Of a DNA stretch of 64,000 bases, positions 9,301 through 16,419 are shown one piece after another. How positions within the stretch are numbered: the stretch's first letter is position 1; each line of letters starts with the position of its first letter. The translations under genes were made by a program, and so were the position numbers. The notes under the pieces are model-generated. The model did not search any database, was not told the DNA's origin, and saw only the letters and a list, made by a program, of their open reading frames with translations. Source of the DNA: Actinokineospora iranica (GTDB taxonomy: Bacteria > Actinomycetota > Actinomycetes > Mycobacteriales > Pseudonocardiaceae); NCBI RefSeq assembly GCF_900101685.1, contig NZ_FMZZ01000005.1, positions 186,001-250,000 of the forward strand, given 5' to 3'.

Positions 9301-10094
9301 TCGGCGATTCCTGCCCGGACCAGCTCGGGTGAGGCCCGCTCCAGCGGGCTGTCGCCCTGCCGGATGGCGCTGAGCAACGCGCGGGACGCCACGGGCACGG
9401 CGTGCCCCTGGGCCGCCAGGTCGCCGAGCCAGTCGTCAAGCGCGCCGGCGTGCTCCCGCACCTTGTCGACGTCCTGGCCGCGCGAGGCCAGCTCGAAGCC
9501 CACCAGCGCCCGGATAGGCCGCAGCCGCTCGTTCAGCGCGTGATCGTCCACGGCGAGCAAGGCGTCCAGTTCCGCGACGACGGCGGCGCCTTCGTCGCGG
9601 TCGATGGTCTCGTTGCCGCCGTCGAGGAAGAAGCGCGTCGCCTTCGCCATGGTCGACCAGAGTTGGTTGGCCAGAGCCAGTTCCGCGAAGTCCGGGTCGT
9701 CGGGGTCGATTCCCGCGCGGCCGATGGCCAGCTCGGCGAGCGCTTCGGTGAAGTCGGCTGTCTGGTCGGTGTCGCTCGGCCGCGCGATGGTCCACCGGGT
9801 GAGGGCGACGCCGAGGTCGTGGCCGACCGCCCAGCGGCCTTCGTCGCCCGCGAACCAGGTGTCCCGGGCGGCGCGCAGCAGGGCGACGGCGGCTTCGAGG
9901 TCGGCCAGGCCGTTTCCCTCGACGCGCAGCAGCAGCGCGGCGCCGAGCCGGTGGCGCAGGACCGGCAGGAGGTCGTCGGCCGGGTCCGCGGCGTCCAGGG
10001 CGGCGAAACCGGCCTCGATCGCGGCGACCGGCTCGGCCACCAGCGCCTCGACCGCGGCGGCCACCGGGTCGGCGGGGTGCCGGTCGCCCGCCAT
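6393..10094 (-). CDS. Large TPR-like protein with carboxy-terminal CHAT protease domain
   Basis: 1233 aa, ATG at 10094. The first ~850 residues are Ala/Leu/Asp-rich helical hairpins with TPR-like spacing, a protein-interaction scaffold. The last ~350 are a CHAT (caspase-HetF-associated with TPRs) domain: the His motif lies in VHFGCHAH, the Cys motif in VLAACASD, followed by GAAGVVGSRWPV and a terminal helix (AAQLWLLDAARR). Both members of the His/Cys dyad are present, so proteolytic activity is plausible. It is the first gene of the minus-strand arm and so probably carries the promoter and the sensing role. CHAT proteases in other bacterial immune systems cleave partner proteins; no substrate is known here. 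Confidence 0.88.
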   Translation of the reverse strand: MAGDRHPADPVAAAVEALVAEPVAAIEAGFAALDAADPADDLLPVLRHRLGAALLLRVEGNGLADLEAAVALLRAARDTWFAGDEGRWAVGHDLGVALTRWTIARPSDTDQTADFTEALAELAIGRAGIDPDDPDFAELALANQLWSTMAKATRFFLDGGNETIDRDEGAAVVAELDALLAVDDHALNERLRPIRALVGFELASRGQDVDKVREHAGALDDWLGDLAAQGHAVPVASRALLSAIRQGDSPLERASPELVRAGIAEVETDEDLSDAERAAVRSVLSLLLTVQESGGELPANAFAEVLRATTEVADRLPRGTELLRAVTKMVASAGSAEGNDETEAEISALDALLARLPADDETRAELALRRALSALLTASFNGAPDEVAAARDALLAAAADERAGADADVKARIIATMADGLVALGAGDTTRVSELATLLSEAAAQLPAEHGLRGLIDPAIGSLLLLKNMHGQNLEQRDRAVELATPPERPVDTADLGPRGRAAADLVNGTLPMLSLAARWTQEPVMTDPAAITAVLGDLVALRDQAGADTPAGKTIDEALETVGMMAALGGGFDPRKADLSAFLAGADAVLARPPDPGMPPAMRHYTHTVRQALALSGKGMMTRDRRLIDQAVALLGPLAENVDLRPQQRIEVLEMSGNTLGMRYTLSGRRNDLSLAIHRYEQARRLIRAEPGVWHGGDVLKALGDSYFQRADAALGDRDRAVAVGLEALAERSADVLLQSDTRYAWDKAVRATGDAVEVARWGLVAERLPETVLALEIGRAMALHAANSERDVPDLLRARGEHDLAERWAQSFSDSADAIAPARVPNDLRREVLVALDGTPEREKLFSAPTIAEIAAAVDRSECDALVYLLPAGERVDATAVLVHRDGTVTASPISARGHEPLVAAFEAALAPLYADPAADAGPLRAAVAALADWAWPAAIAGLVGFGPRPKRLVLVPVGALASVPWHAARRRVTGGHRYACEDAVISYAASARQFVAAAARGARDWTEAPAVVRVASSRLFWSSQETETLHANFYPHGVYLGARDRRRHPRKAVAKVVREVLRPPGPSLVHFGCHAHQAVPPVESYLELGGQSALRVRDLIADARDRPANAPGALVVLAACASDVTGHVGRSGHDEPLSLASTFLAAGAAGVVGSRWPVPDVPTALLMTMFHHYLNRGYDDPATALRAAQLWLLDAARRVPPTMNPKLAEELPHCDPTDVAAWAAFTYQGR

Positions 10095-10179
10095 CGCCGC
10101 ACCTCACCCCTACGATCACTTGGGCAAACGAGCATATCGGCGGTGGCCGGCCTGGTCACTGACAGCAACCTGTCGTTGA

Positions 10180-10320
10180 CTACCGCTGGTCCGCTGTGCG
10201 CCGGTAGCGGCGCTCGGGCCTGCCCCCGCCGTAGCGGAGGCGGACCTCGGCTTGGCCGGTCCGCACGAAGTGCTCCAGGTAGCGGCGGGCGCTGACCCGG
10301 GAAAGCTGGGCAGTTGGCGT
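10180..10320 (-). pseudogene. 3' fragment of CitB/DcuR-type response regulator
   Basis: The reverse strand reads QLSRVSARRYLEHFVRTG followed by RLRYGGGRPERRYR and a stop at 10180. This is the carboxy-terminal helix-turn-helix of citrate/malate-type response regulators. Upstream of about 10320 similarity stops and repeat DNA begins. No receiver domain remains. Such regulators normally control tricarboxylate transporters, and fragments of one lie 0.5 kb away. Confidence 0.6.
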
Positions 10321-10380
10321 GCCAGCGAGCCGAAGCCAGCTTGGCGATCTTCCTTCTCCCCCGAAGAAACCACTCCACCC

Positions 10381-10560
10381 CATCGAGCACCTGGCGGCTT
10401 CGGGCGCGGTTGGCAGGTGGGCGGGTGTTGTCCTGCTCCCGACGAACAACTGGCAGCTTCGGGTGCGGTTGGCAGGTGGGTGGGTTCGTTGTCCCGCTCC
10501 GGTCGAGCACCTGGTAGGGGCAGGTTTGGTTGGCAGGTGCTTGGGCTCGCTCCTCCGCAG
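10381..10560. repeat. Intergenic repeat family, copy A (two to three units)
   Basis: Imperfect units with a core like ggttggcaggtgggtggg, followed by a ttgtcccgctccggtcg block and a cacctgg block, recur within about 150 bp. The same blocks are found on the reverse strand near 18.95 kb and 35.4 kb and in part near 48.3 kb. Every frame is open but shows codon-phase repetition and no recognisable protein, so I treat it as non-coding repeat DNA. Confidence 0.6.
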
Positions 10561-10577
10561 TGCGACTGGAAGTGGCT

Positions 10578-10842
10578 TTACCTGGTGAAGCTGAATAGTG
10601 GCAGGTCCGGTTCGTAGGCCTGCCCTTGCCCGATTCGGTGCGTGCCCACTCGGAACAGGTTTTTCTCGGGGGCGGTGAACGCCAGTTCGGTGAAGCCTTG
10701 TTCGGAGAACCACTGTCGGATCGTTGTGCTGCGGTCGATCTTGGTTTCTCGGGCGCGGGTCCAGATGACGATGCCGTTGTCGGCCAGCAGGGTTGGCAGG
10801 GCCTTGATGGTTCGGGAGACGTCGGCGTCTGTCAGGTTACGC
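10578..10842 (-). pseudogene. 3' fragment of SAM-dependent methyltransferase-like gene
   Basis: On the reverse strand an uninterrupted frame ends at a TAA (10578-10580). It reads NLTDADVSRTIKALPTLL, then GIVIWTRARETK, IRQWFSEQGFTELAF, FRVGTHRIG and a short LFSF-type tail. This is the carboxy-terminal end of a class I methyltransferase family common in actinomycetes. The Rossmann core and start are missing, and similarity ends sharply at about 10842, where a tctC fragment begins on the other strand. Confidence 0.6.
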
Positions 10843-10843
10843 C

Positions 10844-11266
10844 TTGGCCTTCGGGGTGTCGGGCATCGGCGAGTACCGGGACCAGATCCAGGCCGGTGAG
10901 CTGCGCGTGCTGGCGGTGACCGGCCGTGCCCGCATCCCAGGGGTGGACGCGCCGACGCTGCGGGAGGCCGGGGTGGACGTCGAGTTCACCAACTGGCGCG
11001 GCGTCGTCGCCCCGCCCGGGATCGGCGACGGCGACCGGGACCGGCTGGTCCGCTTCGGCCTGCCGGTGCTGCCCGCGGTGCTGGGCGTGATCCTCGGCCC
11101 GGCCGCCGAGCAGCAGATGCGGCGGGCGCTGCAACTGTCAGACGGCGCGCTGTCCGGGCTGGTCAACACCACGTTCTCGGTGGTCGTCTACGTGGTTGTC
11201 GCCGCGATCCTGCTCTGGCCGCTGGTGCGGCGGGTCAAGCGCGTCCCGGAACGCGAGAAGGTCTGA
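10844..11266 (+). pseudogene. In-frame fusion of tctC and tctA fragments
   Basis: The 140-codon frame starts inside a TctC-like periplasmic tricarboxylate-binding protein (FGVSGIGEYRDQIQAG, LRVLAVTGRARIPGVDAP, FTNWRGVVAPPG). Without a break it continues as the end of a TctA-like permease (FGLPVLPAVLGVILGPAAEQ, then a membrane helix and a basic tail). The small TctB subunit and most of both proteins are missing. A deletion joining tctC to tctA in frame explains this. There is no proper start or ribosome site, so it is probably dead, although the frame is intact. Confidence 0.7.
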
Positions 11267-11353
11267 GAAGGTCGCGGCATAGCGGAACAACGGGGAGCGG
11301 GCGGGCGCTGAGGTGGTTCGTTGAGTCACGAACCATGTCATCGGAGGAACCCT

Positions 11354-12418
11354 ATGAGCCTGCTGTTCAGTCCGCTGACTCTGCGGTCGGTCACCCTGCC
11401 CAACCGGGTGGCGGTGAGCCCGATGTGCCAGTACTCGGCCACCGACGGGCTGCCCGACCACTGGCACCTGGTGCACCTCGGCTCCCGCGCCGCGGGCGGC
11501 GCGGGCCTGGTGATCGCCGAGGCCAGCGCCGTCGAGCCGATCGGGCGGATCTCGCCGGACGACACGGGCATCTGGTCGCCCGCGCACGTCGACGCGTGGC
11601 GCCCGGTCACCGCGTTCATCAAGGCCCAGGGCGCGGTGCCGGGCGTCCAGCTCGCGCACGCGGGCCGCAAGGCGTCGACCTACAGCCCGTTCGCCGCCGG
11701 TAAGCACGGTGTGCCCGACGAGGACGGCGGCTGGACCCCGGTTGGCCCGACCAGCGAGCCGTTCATCCCCGAGTACCGCACCCCGAAAGCGCTTGCGCCC
11801 ACGGAGATCGAGGCGCTGGTGGAGACCTGGGCCCAGGCCGCGCGGCACGCGGTCGAGGCGGGCTTCGAGGTCGTGGAGGTGCACGCGGCGCACGGCTACC
11901 TGCTGCACGAGTTCCTGTCGCCGCTGACCAACACCCGCACGGACTCTTACGGCGGTGACTTCGCGGGTAGGACGCGCTTTCCGGTCGCCGTTGTCCGCGC
12001 TGTCCGGGCGGCGGTAGGCGAGGACGTGCCGGTGCTGGTGCGGATCTCGGCGACCGACTGGACCGAAGGCGGCCTGACCGTGGACGACTCGGTGGAGATC
12101 GCCCGCGCGTTCGCCGAGGCGGGCGCGGACCTGGTCGACGTGTCCAGCGGCGGGAACGTGGCGCACGCCACAATCGTCACCGGACCCGGTTACCAGGTGC
12201 CCTTCGCCGACGCGATCCGCCGCAAGGCCGAGGTCGCCACCGGAGCCGTCGGCGAGATCGCCGACGCGCACCAGGCCGAGCGAATCCTCAGCGAAGGATC
12301 AGCGGACCTGGTGCTGGTGGGGCGTGAACTGCTGCGCGACCCGTACTGGCCGTTGCGCGCGGCAGCCACACTCGGTGCGGAAGCCGCCCCGCCGGTCCAG
12401 TACGCGCGAGCGTTCTGA
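11354..12418 (+). CDS. Old yellow enzyme-type NADH:flavin oxidoreductase (YqjM-like)
   Basis: 354 aa; ATG at 11354 has a tcggagga site 4 nt upstream. It is a FMN-dependent (beta/alpha)8 ene-reductase that reduces activated C=C bonds with NAD(P)H. The start LFSPLTLRSVTLPNRVAVSP and the MCQYSA segment are typical of the YqjM (thermophilic-like) subclass, with the Cys that tunes FMN. QLAHAGRKAS, the substrate-anion pair in VHAAHGYLLHEFLSP and VGRELLRDPYWPL agree. Single gene, followed by a strong hairpin. The physiological substrate cannot be deduced. Confidence 0.92.
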   Translation: MSLLFSPLTLRSVTLPNRVAVSPMCQYSATDGLPDHWHLVHLGSRAAGGAGLVIAEASAVEPIGRISPDDTGIWSPAHVDAWRPVTAFIKAQGAVPGVQLAHAGRKASTYSPFAAGKHGVPDEDGGWTPVGPTSEPFIPEYRTPKALAPTEIEALVETWAQAARHAVEAGFEVVEVHAAHGYLLHEFLSPLTNTRTDSYGGDFAGRTRFPVAVVRAVRAAVGEDVPVLVRISATDWTEGGLTVDDSVEIARAFAEAGADLVDVSSGGNVAHATIVTGPGYQVPFADAIRRKAEVATGAVGEIADAHQAERILSEGSADLVLVGRELLRDPYWPLRAAATLGAEAAPPVQYARAF

Positions 12419-12426
12419 GCCGGGCC

Positions 12427-12466
12427 GTGAAGGCCACCCCGCGAGTGTCCGCGGGGTGGCCTTCAC
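12427..12466. terminator. Strong hairpin terminator
   Basis: A perfect 16-bp stem (gtgaaggccaccccgc and its complement) with an 8-nt loop starts 9 nt after the ene-reductase stop. There is no T-tract, as is common in high-GC actinomycetes. It can serve both the ene-reductase and the convergent DUF3073 gene. Confidence 0.8.
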
Positions 12467-12528
12467 GGCGTACGGAGGGGGTGTGCGGCGTTGTGGGCCC
12501 AGCGCCAGGTGCGGCACTGGGCCCGGGT

Positions 12529-12714
12529 TCATCGCCGGTAGTCGTCGTACTCGTCCTCGGACGAGTCGTCGAAGCGGTCACCGCTGTCGTGACCTTCGTC
12601 GGACTTCCCGCCCGACAGCTCGCGCTGCAGTGCGTCGAAGTCCGTGTGGTGTGAGCTGTACTTGAGCTCCCGGGCCACCTTCGTCTGCTTGGCCTTAGCT
12701 CGGCCGCGCCCCAT
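12529..12714 (-). CDS. DUF3073 family small protein
   Basis: 61 aa, taken from the ATG at 12714 (MGRGRAKAKQTKVAREL), the conserved start of the family; an open frame with six extra residues was rejected. It has a basic amino-terminal third, a middle with YSSHHTDFDAL and a very acidic, Asp/Glu-rich tail ending DEYDDYRR. DUF3073 proteins are widespread in actinobacteria and of unknown function. Monocistronic. Confidence 0.9.
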   Translation of the reverse strand: MGRGRAKAKQTKVARELKYSSHHTDFDALQRELSGGKSDEGHDSGDRFDDSSEDEYDDYRR

Positions 12715-12909
12715 GGCTCGACCCCCTCGCACAGTGACGGGGCGGCCGGGGGAACGGCGGCCCCGTAGATGTCGACAGTTGATTCCTGCTAACTACCGTA
12801 CCGTGCCGAAGGGGTTCGATGCGACGCGGCACGGTGTGCAGAACCTGACATCGGCAAGAACACCTCGCCCGAGCGACCGTGCTGCCGTCGTCCGTGAAAG
12901 CATGTGCGC

Positions 12910-13803
12910 GTGCCTCGTCCGTTCGTCGCCTACCTGCGGGTGTACGAACCGTTGTCGTCCTTCGAGGAGCCCCTGGCAGGCCTCCTGCGCGGCGCCGTCG
13001 AGGCGGGTGGCCTCGACCGCGCCGACGTCACGGCCCGGGAACGCGAAGTGTGGCTCAAGTCACAGTTGTACGCGCCGCCCTCGACCCTCCCCGGTGAGCT
13101 TCCCGACGGCCGCCCCGCGCCCAGCTCACTGCGCGACATCCTGGTGATCGACGCCGCCGAGGTCCCCACCGACCAGGCGGAGGTGGGTCCGGGGCCGCTG
13201 GTGTGCCCGCTGGACCTGCGCGCCCGCTCGGCGGCGGCCATGGTCGGCTTCCTGGCCGCGTCGTCGCCCACGCTGCGCGCCGAGGTGCTGCTGTCCCAGA
13301 CCCCGGAGAACGTGCGTCAGAAGGCGACCAGCGTCCTGGCGGACCTCCCCAGTGGCGCCGTCCACGTGGTCTCCACCACCTGGACCGTCCCCCTCCCCTG
13401 GTTCTCCCTGGTCGACCCGGCCCACCGCCACGTCGTCACAGCCACCCGCGACGACCCCCACCGCCAGGTCTACTGGCGAGTCGCGATGGGCGACGCCCGC
13501 CGCCGGGTGGAACGCGCCCGCACCCTGGCCATGCAAACCTTCGGCGAAGTAGGTCCCACCAAGGTCCTGGCGGACACCGCCCGCTGGCTGGCCAACTTCG
13601 ACGACCGCTCCGCGGTGGAACTCGACTACGGCGGCCTGGTCCAACTCCTGGACGACAAAGAACTGGTCGAGGACACCTCAGCAGAAGACGTCCACGCCAT
13701 CCTCGACGCCATAGAAGCTTCCGACCCCACCCAGGTAGGCACCCGCTTCGAACGCCTCCGCTCCTTCTGGGGCGACCTGGCCAACCGCGAACAGGCCAAC
13801 TAA
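12910..13803 (+). CDS. Conserved actinobacterial protein of unknown function
   Basis: About 297 aa from GTG 12910 (MPRPFVAYLRVYEPL); GTG 12904 is an alternative two codons earlier. A gaaag site lies at 12895-12899, a better distance for 12910. It is soluble with no signal peptide. The amino-terminal part is mixed alpha/beta with Trp-rich stretches (TTWTVPLPWFSLVD), the rest helical (RRRVERARTLAMQTFGEVG). I do not recognise a named domain, but the look is of a conserved Actinobacteria-only protein. Transcribed divergently from the DUF3073 gene, with about 195 bp between. Confidence 0.75.
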   Translation: MPRPFVAYLRVYEPLSSFEEPLAGLLRGAVEAGGLDRADVTAREREVWLKSQLYAPPSTLPGELPDGRPAPSSLRDILVIDAAEVPTDQAEVGPGPLVCPLDLRARSAAAMVGFLAASSPTLRAEVLLSQTPENVRQKATSVLADLPSGAVHVVSTTWTVPLPWFSLVDPAHRHVVTATRDDPHRQVYWRVAMGDARRRVERARTLAMQTFGEVGPTKVLADTARWLANFDDRSAVELDYGGLVQLLDDKELVEDTSAEDVHAILDAIEASDPTQVGTRFERLRSFWGDLANREQAN

Positions 13804-13904
13804 CCAGCCAGCCTGACTCAGCGGTGACCTGGCGCCTGCCGAAGCCAGCGAACCCCGGCCGACAAATCACCCGGCCAACGAACCACCCCCGGCCAACGAC
13901 CCCC

Positions 13905-13968
13905 CACCGAGCCACCCACGCACCGAGCCACCCACGCACCGAGCCACCCACGCACCGAGCCACCCAAG
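13905..13968. repeat. Four tandem copies of a 16-bp unit
   Basis: Unit caccgagccacccacg, four copies; the last differs at one base. It follows two looser copies of ggccaacga. It lies in the 196-bp gap between two convergent genes, where I see no coding potential. The trailing cacccaagcaacccc recurs at about 19.03 kb. Confidence 0.85.
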
Positions 13969-13999
13969 CAACCCCGAGCCCACGCACCCGGCCCACAGC

Positions 14000-14908
14000 T
14001 CAGATCAAGCCTGCCAAGATCCCATCCACCAAGCGGACCGCCCCCACCGGAGCCCCGCCCCCCAACACCACCGGCTCAGCGAACCCAGGAACAGCCCACC
14101 CCAGCGCCCGCAGAACCCCGACCAGCACCGGAGTCCGTGGCCGGGCAGCCCCATCGTCGATCTTCATGGCCAGAGCGGTCCCGTCCGGCAGAGCCAAGGC
14201 GTGCACCCCCTCCGCCCCGCCTTTGACCAGCAGCCCAGGCACAGCACGCATCAAGTCCGTGTCGTCCCGGTCAGTCCCACCCACGAGATACGGATACGCC
14301 CGCATGGCGTCCGCGACCCGCCGCTCGCCAAGCGAAGCCGTCACCAGCCGGGCATACGCTGCGGCGAGCGCCGTAAGGGAGACCGCGAACAGCGGCGCCC
14401 CGCACCCGTCCACAGCGGGCGCGCCGAGAGCCTCCCCCGTCAGCGAGGCGATCGCGTCAGCGACCGCCGCCTGAACCGGATGTCCCGGAGCCAGATACCC
14501 GCCGGTGTCCCAGCCACGTTGGACGCAGGTGGCGAGCATCGCCGCGTGCTTGCCCGAGCAGTTCATCGCAGCGGCCCGGGGCCCGCCGCCCGCCGCGATG
14601 ACGCGGTGGCGGCTGTCCTCGTGCATCGGCCAGTCGGGCGGGCAGCCGAGGTCGGACTCGGCCAAACCGTGCTTGGCGAGAATCCTGATCACCCGATCCA
14701 CATGATCGGGTTCCCCGCTGTGTGAAGCGCAGGCCATCGCCAGATCGGCGTCGTCCGGGAGGTCGAGCCCCGCGCGGAGCAGGCCCACTGCCTGGAGGGG
14801 TTTGTTGCACGACCTGGTGAAGACCGGCTTGTCGACCTCGCCGACGGCCAGCCGGACGCGGCCGTCCGGGGCGAGGACGACGACCGAGCCGCGGTGGACC
14901 GATTCCAC
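14000..14908 (-). CDS. L-asparaginase II family protein
   Basis: 302 aa from GTG 14908. It hydrolyses L-asparagine to aspartate and ammonia. Family features are ESVHRGSVVVL at the start, FTRSCNKPLQAVGLL with the Ser/Lys region, MACASHSGEPDHV, NCSGKHAAMLA and VDGCGAPLFA. Oddity: the upstream codons in the same frame read ILVEVRRGGVV, which matches the usual amino terminus of this family, yet no ATG, GTG or TTG is available there. A CTG at 14947 overlapping the RsiG stop (CTGA) is the only obvious candidate. The RsiG-like gene lies directly upstream, so the two are probably co-transcribed. Confidence 0.85.
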   Translation of the reverse strand: MESVHRGSVVVLAPDGRVRLAVGEVDKPVFTRSCNKPLQAVGLLRAGLDLPDDADLAMACASHSGEPDHVDRVIRILAKHGLAESDLGCPPDWPMHEDSRHRVIAAGGGPRAAAMNCSGKHAAMLATCVQRGWDTGGYLAPGHPVQAAVADAIASLTGEALGAPAVDGCGAPLFAVSLTALAAAYARLVTASLGERRVADAMRAYPYLVGGTDRDDTDLMRAVPGLLVKGGAEGVHALALPDGTALAMKIDDGAARPRTPVLVGVLRALGWAVPGFAEPVVLGGGAPVGAVRLVDGILAGLI

Positions 14909-14943
14909 GACTCCGCCGCGCCGGACTTCGACCAGGATGGGGT

Positions 14944-15558
14944 TCAGCGCGGGGCTCCGCCGGGTTTCTTTCCCCGTTCGGCGGCCAGCAGGTCGTCCAC
15001 CGAGGCGCTGCCCGCCCGGTAGCGGCTGCCGATCTGGTCGTTGAGCAGGTCCATCACCCGCTGCACTTCCCGTCTGCGCTGGGACACCGAGGCCTCTTCT
15101 TCCTCGTAGGTGCGCAGCGCCAGCGCGAGCCGGTCGTCGGGCAGGGACACCACGTCGGACAGGTCGGCGTCGGAGACCAGGGCCTCGACGTGCCTGCGGT
15201 GCGCTTCGGCGCGGGAGGGCTCCATGGTCTGGTACCGCCCGGAGCCCATGGCGGGGCCGACGGCGTTGTCCGAGAGGATCGCCGCGAGCTGGTCGACGAC
15301 GGCGGTGGACCCGCCGGTGGCGCGGCGGCGCTGCTCGGCGCGGACGATGTCGATCCGCCCGTGCAGGAGCCTGCGCAGGTAGGACAGGTCGGTCTCCTCC
15401 TGCGCCGCGTCGTCGCGCCGGGCCCGGACCTCAACGAGGTCCAGCCGGTCCAAGCCCTCGACGTACTCCGGCGACAGCACCCTGTCGATGCGCCTACGCC
15501 CACCCGGGCGGACTTCGATCACGGGCACATCCTCCGACATATAGTGCTCGATGGCCAT
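14944..15558 (-). CDS. rsiG: RsiG-type c-di-GMP-responsive anti-sigma factor
   Basis: 204 aa from 15558; an internal ATG six codons later (MSEDVPVIEV) is equally possible. RsiG holds the sporulation/flagellar-type sigma factor WhiG inactive when bound to c-di-GMP. The c-di-GMP motif E(X3)S(X2)R(X3)Q(X3)D is perfect in the second long helix (EASVSQRRREVQRVMD). The first helix has ETDLSYLRRLLHGRID, the same spacing with His in place of Gln. That paired arrangement on two helices is what identifies the protein. No whiG-like gene is in the window, but a diguanylate cyclase is encoded 26 kb away. Confidence 0.85.
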   Translation of the reverse strand: MAIEHYMSEDVPVIEVRPGGRRRIDRVLSPEYVEGLDRLDLVEVRARRDDAAQEETDLSYLRRLLHGRIDIVRAEQRRRATGGSTAVVDQLAAILSDNAVGPAMGSGRYQTMEPSRAEAHRRHVEALVSDADLSDVVSLPDDRLALALRTYEEEEASVSQRRREVQRVMDLLNDQIGSRYRAGSASVDDLLAAERGKKPGGAPR

Positions 15559-15577
15559 ATCTTGACGACAATGGTGC

Positions 15578-16411
15578 TCAACTCGCCACCCCTAGAAGCA
15601 CCTTCGCCTCGTCTGGACTCATCGGCGGCCGTTGCGCGATTCTTGCCAGTCCGGACGCTCTTGCGACCAGTTGGGCGTTGTCTTTCACCCGTTCGCCCCG
15701 CGCGTAGGACAGTGTGTCCTCCATTCCCACCCGGACGTGACCGCCCGCGGACAGCGCGGCGAGCAGCACCGGCAGGGATGTGCGGCCGACGCCCGTCGCG
15801 GAGAACGTGGCGCCTTCCGGGATCAGGCGCAGCGCGGCGGCCAGCGTCTCGGTGTCGCCCGCCATGCCGCCGGGGACGCCCATCACCAGGTCGAGGTGCA
15901 CGTGGCCGCCAGCGGGCAGGCCGTGCTCGTCCAGCAGCCTGCGCAGGGCGGTGAGGTGGCCGATGTCGAAGATCTCGTACTCGGGGACGATGCCCCGGTC
16001 CCGCATCCGCTTGTGCAGTTCCACGATGAACGGCCAGCGGTTGACGAACACGTCGTCGCCGAAGTTGACCGTGCCCATCGTGCAGGACGCCGAGTCGGGC
16101 AGCGCGTCGAGCACGGCGAGCCGGTCTTTCTCCGAATCGGTCACCGCGCCCCCAGTGGACAGCTGCACGACCAGCCGCGTCTGCTCCCGCACCGCCGCCA
16201 CTGTGTCGGTGAGCCGCTTGAGGTCCAGGGTCGGCTGGGCCGCGTCGTCGCGGATGTGGATGTGGATCATGGCGGCGCCGACCCGCTCGCAGTCCCGCGC
16301 GGTCTTCACCAGCTCGTCGAGGGTGACCGGGAGGTTGGGCACGTCGGTCTTGCTGTGCTCGGCCCCGGTCGGCGCGACCGTGATCACCGTGCCGTGGGAA
16401 GTCGGTGCCAT
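15578..16411 (-). CDS. Beta-keto acid cleavage enzyme (BKACE, DUF849)
   Basis: 277 aa from the ATG at 16411; the much longer open frame upstream is an artefact overlapping ygfZ. These zinc-dependent TIM-barrel enzymes condense a beta-keto acid with acetyl-CoA, yielding a CoA ester and acetoacetate; the lysine-fermentation enzyme Kce is the prototype. The HxH zinc motif is visible in MIHIHIRDD, with further features GGHVHLDLVMG and GVGRTSLPVL. The substrate cannot be told from sequence. The gene follows ygfZ by 8 nt on the same strand, likely one transcript. Confidence 0.9.
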   Translation of the reverse strand: MAPTSHGTVITVAPTGAEHSKTDVPNLPVTLDELVKTARDCERVGAAMIHIHIRDDAAQPTLDLKRLTDTVAAVREQTRLVVQLSTGGAVTDSEKDRLAVLDALPDSASCTMGTVNFGDDVFVNRWPFIVELHKRMRDRGIVPEYEIFDIGHLTALRRLLDEHGLPAGGHVHLDLVMGVPGGMAGDTETLAAALRLIPEGATFSATGVGRTSLPVLLAALSAGGHVRVGMEDTLSYARGERVKDNAQLVARASGLARIAQRPPMSPDEAKVLLGVAS

Positions 16412-16419
16412 GCCGCGCC

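Noticed and set aside
6447-9332. Very long open frame on the plus strand opposite the CHAT gene
   Set aside because: Arg/Gly/His-rich composition typical of the antisense frame of a GC-rich gene; no motifs, and the minus-strand protein has clear CHAT motifs.
10381-10710. Several overlapping 60-180 codon frames in the repeat region
   Set aside because: Open in most frames because of the repeats; no protein family, no start signals.
12427-12466. Hairpin as an operator
   Set aside because: A 16-bp perfect stem just after a stop codon, between convergent genes, fits a terminator better.
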